Below are positions 41,426 to 46,167 of a stretch of 46,167 nucleotides of DNA, piece by piece (position 1 is the stretch's first letter; the number at the start of each line of letters is the position of its first letter). Made by a program: the position numbers and the translations under genes. The notes below the pieces were generated by a model, which saw only the letters and a list, made by a program, of their open reading frames with translations, did not search any database and had not been told where the DNA came from. The stretch covers positions 1 through 46,167 of the forward strand of contig DAHVLJ010000018.1 in NCBI GenBank assembly GCA_027320425.1, read 5' to 3'. This stretch comes from Nitrososphaerota archaeon. Its GTDB lineage: Archaea > Thermoproteota > Nitrososphaeria > Nitrososphaerales > Gagatemarchaeaceae.

Positions 41426-41905
41426 TTGGCAGAGCCTGAAGGAGTCGTCTCTTGGGACGCAAATGCACTAAGAGAAGCTATGCGATTGAGCGAGGCCGAA
41501 GTCAGAGCATATTTTACAGACGGCCGCCGAATCTCCTTCATACTGGAACGACGAATAAACCGCGAATTCGTTCATGGAACCCTCGCTCCCAGCGAGGGTG
41601 ATAGATTTGACATAATAGACTCATCTGGTGATAAGTGGGAGGTCCGAAGCATAACGCCTGCCACAGGGGTCTATTTCTGCCCAAGCAACATGGTAGGATC
41701 GTCACGCCACTTCAGCGAACCTGGTTTTCTGAGGAAGCTCGACGAGACGGAGGGCTTCCTACTGACTGACATTGAATCATTCCCAAACGTTCCATTCTGG
41801 AGAGTGACTTCGCAACAGGTTCGGTTCTGGTGGGGAAGGCGGATGCTCGGCGCTTCCACGAGGATATCCCGAACTACTGCATTGGAACTGCTTAGAAAGC
41901 TTTGA
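41426..41905 (+). CDS. Small HTH plus nuclease-like protein, paralog A (candidate restriction endonuclease)
   Basis: A 159-residue protein clearly paralogous to 43003-43476. Residues about 12-35 look like a helix-turn-helix (LREAMRLSEAEVRAYFTDGR). The core has FILERR (Glu41), then FDIIDSSGDKWEVRSIT with Asp62/Asp65 and Glu72-Val-Arg74, a pattern reminiscent of PD-(D/E)XK nucleases with Arg for the usual Lys. Conserved aromatic and Gly/Ser-rich strands follow (CPSNMVGSSRHF; ESFPNVPFWRV). TTG start placed by alignment with its paralog and by the TATA box. It converges on a TSPPY methyltransferase gene. Endonuclease function is inferred from context and weak motifs. Confidence 0.7.
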   Translation: MAEPEGVVSWDANALREAMRLSEAEVRAYFTDGRRISFILERRINREFVHGTLAPSEGDRFDIIDSSGDKWEVRSITPATGVYFCPSNMVGSSRHFSEPGFLRKLDETEGFLLTDIESFPNVPFWRVTSQQVRFWWGRRMLGASTRISRTTALELLRKL

Positions 41906-41949
41906 CCTTTTCTCCTACAGACTGCAATCTGAGTGTGTAGATACACTGC

Positions 41950-41979
41950 CTCACAAGGAGCTAATCTGTGCCTTGTGAG
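41950..41979. terminator. Bidirectional hairpin between convergent genes
   Basis: CTCACAAGG and CCTTGTGAG form a perfect 9-bp stem around a 12-base loop. The hairpin spans the stop codon of the methyltransferase gene (41961-41963, minus strand) and lies 45 bases after the stop of paralog A, as a terminator or RNA-stabilising element shared by convergent transcripts would. Confidence 0.5.
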
Positions 41980-42923
41980 TTCCCAAGCGGCTCGGTTGAA
42001 CTCTTGAATGCCTTTACCCTCTCGCTCGCCTCCTTGAGATAGGCCTCATCTACATCGAAACCTATACACGGCTTGCGAACCTTCAGGCTGGCCAAGGCGG
42101 TAGTTCCTATTCCCACGAATGGGTCAAGGACCAATCGTGTTCTATCGAGGCCGTGGACTTTGATGCACATTTCTGGTAGAGAGACAGGAAAGGTGGATGG
42201 GTGCGGCCTTTGCGTCTCCCGGTCCCAGATTGTCTCGTAGGGAATGAACCATGTGTTTCCCCTGTCCCTCAGATCTCTCTGAGCCTTCTTCCACCTCCCA
42301 ATATTGGACTTGTCTTGATATGGGACGCCTACAGCCAACCGATCCAGTTCTACATCACCATCCTTGGTGAAGTGGAATATGTACTCATGAGCATCGTTCA
42401 GGAAACGCTTCCCTCCTATTGGCTTGTAATGTCCGACGGCGATATCCCCTTTGATGTTCTCATACTTCCCAGCATCCCTCTTTGGGATGGCGATTGACTT
42501 GATCCAGTGAATTGTGTTCTGAAGTGCGAAGGTCTTCCTCATCCGTTCCGCTATCTCGAGTGGTATCCAAGGGTCCTTTAGCGTCCCTCCGACGTTGAGG
42601 AAGAAAGACCCTTTGTCGGAGAGGATTCGCCTGACCGCGACGCCCACACGTTCCATCCAATCAAGGTAGTCCTGTTTGGGGCGGGTGTCCTCATACGCAT
42701 TGTACTTGACTCCTATGTTGTAAGGTGGCGATGTGACAACCACGTCGACGCTACCCGGTTGAAGGACCGCTTGCATCCCCTTCAAGCAATCTTCTTTGTA
42801 GAGCCTTACGCCGTTTAGTTCGAAGTATGGCGTCAGTTGTGTCTGCTTGATACTCGGCTGATCCTGGGACGCTCCCATGACCACAGGGGACTCAGCGCCC
42901 ATGTCCGCTCTCGACACTACCAA
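41961..42923 (-). CDS. DNA methyltransferase, beta-type order, TSPPY (probable N4-cytosine)
   Basis: A 320-residue S-adenosylmethionine-dependent DNA methyltransferase. The catalytic motif TSPPYN is at 64-69 and the SAM-binding DPFVGIGTT at 267-275, the circularly permuted (beta) order. [13 protein letters not shown] and [14 protein letters not shown] lie between. TSPPY is typical of enzymes methylating cytosine N4, though adenine cannot be excluded. TTG start at 42923; a GTG at 42917 has a better ribosome site (AGGTGG, six-base gap). Third gene on the minus strand after the other methyltransferase and paralog B, and convergent with paralog A, so either small protein could be its nuclease partner. 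Recognition sequence unknown. Confidence 0.92.
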   Translation of the reverse strand: MVVSRADMGAESPVVMGASQDQPSIKQTQLTPYFELNGVRLYKEDCLKGMQAVLQPGSVDVVVTSPPYNIGVKYNAYEDTRPKQDYLDWMERVGVAVRRILSDKGSFFLNVGGTLKDPWIPLEIAERMRKTFALQNTIHWIKSIAIPKRDAGKYENIKGDIAVGHYKPIGGKRFLNDAHEYIFHFTKDGDVELDRLAVGVPYQDKSNIGRWKKAQRDLRDRGNTWFIPYETIWDRETQRPHPSTFPVSLPEMCIKVHGLDRTRLVLDPFVGIGTTALASLKVRKPCIGFDVDEAYLKEASERVKAFKSSTEPLGNSQGTD

Positions 42924-43002
42924 CCACCTTTTCTTGTCTTTGATTCCGCTCCTATTTCAATGGTAGCAGAGTGTTGGGCAGGCGAGCATCGATGACTCTT
43001 GG

Positions 43003-43476
43003 CTATCGTAAGAGGTCGAGGATCTTTTCTCGTGAAACCTTGGTGGTCGTTCCCAATTGGCCGGCTTCCCACCACTTCCTGACCTGGTCTGAGCTGACGA
43101 TCCAAAACGGAACGTCGGGAAACGATTCGACATCTGATAATATGAAACCTTTCACACCTTTCAGTTTATCCAAGAAGCCCTTCTCCTTGAAACTTCTTCC
43201 AGACCCCACCATATAGCTTGGGCTGAAATAGATGCCTCCCCGAGTGATGCTCCTGACCTCCCACTTATCCCCGTTCGAGTCGATCAGGTCATACCCTGCC
43301 CCCTCACTCGGAGCTAGTCGCCCCTTCAGAACCTCGTATGCGAGCCGTCTTTCTAGAATGAAAGAGACACGCCGACCATCAGTGAAATAATTCCTCACAT
43401 CGCTCTCAGTTATCTTCAGGGCCTTCGCAATCTCAGCGACGTTCCAGCTCAGCGTACCAGCTGGTTTCGGCGTCAA
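43003..43476 (-). CDS. Small HTH plus nuclease-like protein, paralog B (candidate restriction endonuclease)
   Basis: A 157-residue paralog of 41426-41905. Shared blocks include YFTDGRR-SFILERR, LAPSEG, GDKWEVRSIT, GFL-KL and ESFP-VPFW. The N-terminal helix-turn-helix is clearer here (VAEIAKALKITESDVRNYF). Candidate active-site residues are Glu42, Asp63/Asp66 and Glu73-Val-Arg75, identical in both copies. TTG start, also as in paralog A. It lies 27 bases downstream of a methyltransferase gene on the same strand, the usual layout of a restriction-modification pair. A DNA-binding regulator of the methyltransferase is the main alternative. Confidence 0.7.
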   Translation of the reverse strand: MTPKPAGTLSWNVAEIAKALKITESDVRNYFTDGRRVSFILERRLAYEVLKGRLAPSEGAGYDLIDSNGDKWEVRSITRGGIYFSPSYMVGSGRSFKEKGFLDKLKGVKGFILSDVESFPDVPFWIVSSDQVRKWWEAGQLGTTTKVSREKILDLLR

Positions 43477-43503
43477 TCGGCACGACGCCGCTCAACAAGT
43501 TAC

Positions 43504-44793
43504 TTATCTCTTCTGAAAGACCAGAATGTTCTCTTTCCGCATGACGTTGTAAAGCCCAAAGATGATCTTGTCTATGTTGTTCGCAAGCCTGAACCCCACC
43601 TTCTCAGCTTCTTTGACTGTGAACTGTACTGTCTCCACCTCCGCGCCATCAAAAGTAGCGTTACCGATTACAATTGCGGCCGACCTCCCATTCCGCAGGA
43701 CCCTGTACATCTCCGCGATGCTCTCTTTCATGTCCTGTTCATAGAGACCGATTCTATCCCTCGGCGGACCTCGAACCCCAATCAACCTCTCCCTCATGCT
43801 CTCCACATCATGCCCAAGTTCCTTCAGCGAATGCTTGTCGTTCTCGACGTAATCGAGGGCAATGGAGTACGGAGGCGATGTCACAATACCGTCAACACTT
43901 TCATCCTGTATGGGCAGGTTCCGTGCATCACCTTCTCGTATGTCTATGCGGCCGAGTGCCAATCCGAGCTTATCGCGTACTGTGACGAAGTCTCCGACTG
44001 ACTGAATCATCGCTTGGAGGTTCTCAGAGAATGACTTGTAGAAGTCCCTGTGTCGGCGGGCACTGTCGCTCACAGAGACTAGCTTCGCCATCTCGAAGAA
44101 GTTCCTTGCCTTCTCGTTCTGTATCGATTTGATGGCACCCACGAGGTCGCTCTGTTCTCCATAGAGAGGCGATGGAGCACTTTTCGGGACGGCATCCTCA
44201 GCCTGTTTGATTACGTCCAAGGCGCCAATCGATTCGGTCTTCACTTTGGTCTGAAGAACGCAAAGGGGGGAGGCGTCTATTCCAATGCAATTGATGCCCA
44301 GGAGTTGAGCCTCGAGTGCAGTTGTGCCGCTTCCCACGAAGGGGTCCAGCACAGTTTCCCCTTCACCGAGACCAAGGTAGTTTAGCAACGCTCTGACCAT
44401 CTGAGGGTGAAACTTCCCCTTGTATGGGTAAATCCAGTGCGTTAGGTACTGGTTGACTGAATTGGTTCTGTTGTACTGTAGGATTTTGAAATAATCCGTC
44501 GCAGTTCCGTTCACTGAGTGAAAGTAGGCAAGGCGTTTGAGAAGCTGTTTTTCGTCATTGATCTTCAGTAGATCGAACTTTCGCAGGCCATTGGTGATCT
44601 TGAATTCCGCTCCGAGAGCTTGGAGCTCGAGCTCTGCGAGAGCGAGTTCGTAGATGAATTGGACGTTATCGAGCAGGACTATCCCTTGAGATTCTAAAGA
44701 TGCCGCGTTTTTGTAAGCCCAGGTCGTAGAGAGTTCCTCAGCGCGTTCGATCATCCTTGTGGATTTGAAGCTTCCTTGTTCTGTTGGCTCCAC
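43504..44793 (-). CDS. DNA methyltransferase, DPFVGSGTT...TSPPY type (probable N4-cytosine)
   Basis: A 429-residue DNA methyltransferase with SAM motif DPFVGSGTT at 150-158 and catalytic TSPPYS at 305-310, the non-permuted order opposite to the second methyltransferase. Preceding HWIYPYKGKFHPQMVRALL and following DYVENDKHSLKELG are usual for this class. Residues 1-110 form a helical extension, maybe for target recognition. GTG start at 44793, at the expected transcription start for the palindromic TATA box CCTTTTAAGG. First gene of a minus-strand set of three (this, paralog B, second methyltransferase). Target unknown. Confidence 0.92.
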   Translation of the reverse strand: MEPTEQGSFKSTRMIERAEELSTTWAYKNAASLESQGIVLLDNVQFIYELALAELELQALGAEFKITNGLRKFDLLKINDEKQLLKRLAYFHSVNGTATDYFKILQYNRTNSVNQYLTHWIYPYKGKFHPQMVRALLNYLGLGEGETVLDPFVGSGTTALEAQLLGINCIGIDASPLCVLQTKVKTESIGALDVIKQAEDAVPKSAPSPLYGEQSDLVGAIKSIQNEKARNFFEMAKLVSVSDSARRHRDFYKSFSENLQAMIQSVGDFVTVRDKLGLALGRIDIREGDARNLPIQDESVDGIVTSPPYSIALDYVENDKHSLKELGHDVESMRERLIGVRGPPRDRIGLYEQDMKESIAEMYRVLRNGRSAAIVIGNATFDGAEVETVQFTVKEAEKVGFRLANNIDKIIFGLYNVMRKENILVFQKR

Positions 44794-44812
44794 ATCTACA
44801 AATCTCTTCGGG

Positions 44813-44822
44813 CCTTTTAAGG
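44813..44822 (-). promoter_or_regulatory. Palindromic TATA box for methyltransferase operon
   Basis: CCTTTTAAGG is a perfect 10-base palindrome centred 25 bases upstream of the GTG at 44793. It suits a leaderless promoter for the methyltransferase-paralog B operon, and the symmetry could also serve as an operator. Confidence 0.5.
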
Positions 44823-45023
44823 TCCCCTGAGCAAGCGTCGGTTCTGAGGCTGGCTTTCATCTTCCAGGACAGCGATGAGGTATTGTCCTTGCACTGAAAG
44901 GGCTCCAAAATCTACTGTAATTTCGTCAGAACAAATGGCTGGAATGGTGATCCAGAACTTGACGCAATTACGCAGTATAGAGGCCTCAAAAAGTTCTTAA
45001 CGTCGCACTCTATTTTTAGATTT

Positions 45024-45239
45024 ATGCCTGTTAGCATTTACCGTCTCAGCCCGGGGAAACTCTCTATGGTACTGAGACGCTCGAGAAATGGTGCAATCTG
45101 CTACACATGCGGTAAGCAACTCAAACTCAAGGATGTCATAGTGAGCAACATCTCACGACGTAATAGCAGGAATTATCGACATGCAAAATGCGCAATTCGG
45201 ACGGGCATGGTTGACGAAGCCGAATTGGATTTGCTGTGA
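45024..45239 (+). CDS. Small zinc-binding protein
   Basis: A 71-residue basic protein with one probable zinc site: CYTCGKQLKLKDV (CxxC near residues 26-29), then NYRHAKC (HxxC near 53-56). Similar small zinc proteins are common in archaeal chromosomes and mobile elements; no specific function is known to me. ATG at 45024, after an A/T-rich upstream region (CTATTTTTAGATTT). It is the last gene of the island before tRNA-Phe and points towards the tRNA. Confidence 0.7.
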   Translation: MPVSIYRLSPGKLSMVLRRSRNGAICYTCGKQLKLKDVIVSNISRRNSRNYRHAKCAIRTGMVDEAELDLL

Positions 45240-45386
45240 ATAGGTATGAGGCGCCTCTTACCCTGAAACGCGAGCCGGGAGTCAACAGAACCTATCTTGG
45301 GAACTTTCAAAGTCCTATCTGATTGTGCCGAAGTCACCCAGTTCTCGTATTGAACAGACCCGACATTCATTCTCCCGGTTTGGGCG

Positions 45387-45403
45387 TGCCGCGGGTCGGA
45401 TTT
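45387..45403 (+). repeat. Right attachment-site repeat (attR) within tRNA-Phe 3' end
   Basis: Seventeen bases identical to 36091-36107, starting at the final base of tRNA-Phe and reaching into its T loop. The intact tRNA is on the outer side, so integration regenerated a working gene. Confidence 0.85.
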
Positions 45404-45441
45404 GAGCCGACGACACTCCGGTCTTCAGCCGGATGCTCTCC

Positions 45442-45456
45442 ATAGCCCTCTGAGGA
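45442..45456 (-). other. tRNA-Phe intron in the D loop (bulge-helix-bulge)
   Basis: In the pre-tRNA, AGCC before and GGCT within the insert form a 4-bp helix. It is flanked by the 3-base bulges TGT and ATG and an outer CTC/GAG helix, the archaeal splicing-endonuclease motif. Cutting TG^T and AT^G removes TCCTCAGAGGGCTAT (15 nt) and joins G18 to G19. The inner helix is weak because the intron is so short. Confidence 0.7.
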
Positions 45457-45498
45457 CAGGCTGAGCTACCGCGGCACCGAAACGCCTCCGCCCGGCAG

Positions 45499-45511
45499 TC
45501 AAATTAAGTCT
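45499..45511. promoter_or_regulatory. Shared TATA region for tRNA-Phe and DUF47 gene
   Basis: TCAAATTAAGTCT is centred about 30 bases from the tRNA-Phe 5' end (45475, minus strand) and about 32 bases from the ATG at 45537 (plus strand). One A/T-rich site may serve both divergent transcripts. Confidence 0.45.
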
Positions 45512-45536
45512 TCAGGCACCCCGACCCAGCGGACCG

Positions 45537-46167
45537 ATGTTTAAGGGGCCCTCTTCTGACCTCGCGCCCTCCTTGGACCTCAGCTTCCTTTCCGTCGGTA
45601 AGAAGGAGAAGTCCATCTTCGATGGCATGCTCAGACTCCTTGACACAGTCTTCGAGGGGGTCGACGCTTTCGAGGCGAGCGTCATCGCGTTCGCCAAAGA
45701 CGACCCCAACGCTCAGGAGATGGTGAAGAAGGTCTTCGACGCCGAGACCAGGGCGGACGGGATCCACCGTGAATTGAACCTCAGGGTCGCCGAGGGCGCG
45801 TTCTTCGGTGGGGTCAGGGAAGACATCCTCAATCTGATGGAGCGGATCGACGACATCGCGGACAGCGCGAAGGACGCGGCCCGTTTCCTGAGCGAGGACT
45901 CGAGGCTGGGTGACGAGGCGAAGGCTGTCTTGGCGTCGGATAACGTGAAGTTGTTCCTGGAAGACCTCAAGGCTGCAGTGAACTCTCTGAAGGACTTGGT
46001 GAAGGCGATGAAAGTTGGAAGAAAGCAGGCCTTGGCCATCATCGAGAAGGTCGAGGATTTCGAGGAGCAGGCGGACAGCCACAAGGACGCCCTTCTGAAG
46101 GACCTCTTCGGCCGCGCTTCGACCATGGACCCTGTGAGCGTCATCCAGCTCCGTGACTTCACCTTCG
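45537..46167 (+). CDS. DUF47/PhoU-like protein (runs off right edge)
   Basis: The first 210 residues of a helical protein of the DUF47 (TIGR00153, PhoU-related) family. The start KKEKSIFDGMLRLLDTVFEGV and the repeated PhoU-like helices with acidic metal-site residues (DAETRADGIHRELN; LMERIDDIADSAKDAARF) are seen. A second repeat begins near EKVEDFEEQADSHKD. Such proteins usually accompany Pit-type phosphate transporters and tune phosphate uptake; the partner gene would lie beyond the window. ATG at 45537, with the TATA site shared with tRNA-Phe. The C-terminus is missing. Confidence 0.9.
   Translation, partial: MFKGPSSDLAPSLDLSFLSVGKKEKSIFDGMLRLLDTVFEGVDAFEASVIAFAKDDPNAQEMVKKVFDAETRADGIHRELNLRVAEGAFFGGVREDILNLMERIDDIADSAKDAARFLSEDSRLGDEAKAVLASDNVKLFLEDLKAAVNSLKDLVKAMKVGRKQALAIIEKVEDFEEQADSHKDALLKDLFGRASTMDPVSVIQLRDFTF

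Larger units (their letters stand above)
36108..45386. mobile_element. tRNA-Phe-integrated restriction/defence island
   Basis: A segment of about 9.3 kb lying between two 17-bp direct repeats derived from the 3' end of tRNA-Phe. Its contents are an HTH-M48 protease pair, an unknown protein, a DpnI-like nuclease, a DGQHR-HEPN protein, two DNA methyltransferases, two small paralogous nuclease-like proteins and a zinc protein. From about 37.4 kb onward the DNA is poorer in G+C than the host (27 of 60 bases G/C at 40141-40200 versus 41 of 60 at 12541-12600). The HTH-M48 part is host-like (38 of 60 at 36901-36960), suggesting a composite island. No integrase or replication gene was recognised. Confidence 0.78.
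45387..45475 (-). tRNA. tRNA-Phe (anticodon GAA) with 15-nt D-loop intron
   Basis: The minus strand gives acceptor GCCGCGG/CCGCGGC with discriminator A, D stem GCTC/GAGC, anticodon stem TCCGG/CCGGA with loop CTGAAGA, and T stem GTCGG/CCGAC. The D loop is 24 bases long. Removing 15 bases (45442-45456) leaves AGCCTGGGA, a normal archaeal tRNA-Phe D loop, and a 74-base tRNA. The T loop reads CTCAAAT, with C at position 54 where T is nearly universal. The gene's last 17 bases are the island's attachment repeat. Confidence 0.92.

Noticed and set aside
1-46167. CRISPR arrays, rRNA genes and transposase genes
   Set aside because: No regularly spaced repeats, no rRNA-like stretches, and no protein with transposase motifs were seen on reading both strands.

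Overview
The window is chromosomal DNA of an archaeon. The evidence is: a tRNA-Phe with what looks like a bulge-helix-bulge intron, a tRNA-His with an encoded G-1, TATA boxes about 25-32 bases upstream of starts or tRNA 5' ends (apparently leaderless genes), frequent TTG/GTG starts, an ADP-forming acyl-CoA synthetase, and a PEF-type C-terminal anchor on a lipoprotein-like binding protein. Host genes are G+C-rich. The gene set suits an aerobic or facultative heterotrophic Thermoproteota (Nitrososphaeria-like) lineage, but no rRNA or marker tree is available here, so this placement is a guess.

Layout. 0-7.6 kb, mostly minus strand: partial unknown gene, tRNA-His, peroxiredoxin, two tandem thymidylate-kinase-like genes behind an exopolyphosphatase, a SixA-like phosphatase, ADP-forming acyl-CoA synthetase, lipoate/biotin ligase family protein. 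7.6-16.2 kb, plus strand: a complete oligopeptide-type ABC importer (binding protein, two permeases, two ATPases), then enoyl-CoA hydratase, a coiled-coil protein and a CaiB-type CoA transferase. 16.3-20.3 kb: DUF4129 / small membrane protein / MoxR / DUF58 / membrane protein cluster. 20.4-34.9 kb: a molybdenum region with a xanthine dehydrogenase/CODH-family hydroxylase (large, medium, small), CoxG, MocA-like nucleotidyltransferase, a membrane-anchored sulfite-oxidase-fold enzyme, MoeA, MoaE, MoaD, MoaA, MoaC, MoaB, an MHS-type transporter, a MoeB-rhodanese protein and a second ubiquitin-like carrier in a small operon with a BNR-repeat protein. An aminotransferase follows.

36.1-45.4 kb is the most interesting part: an island flanked by a perfect 17-bp direct repeat that is the 3' end of tRNA-Phe. 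It carries an HTH regulator plus M48 protease, a 256-aa unknown, a DpnI-family methyl-directed endonuclease whose start codon appears to have become ACG, a three-part protein (degenerate nuclease-like, DGQHR, HEPN), two TSPPY-type DNA methyltransferases, and two copies of a small HTH plus nuclease-like protein, one beside each methyltransferase, and a small zinc protein. No integrase is visible. I read it as a tRNA-integrated restriction/defence island with a possible new two-copy restriction-modification arrangement. The window ends in a DUF47/PhoU-like gene beyond tRNA-Phe.
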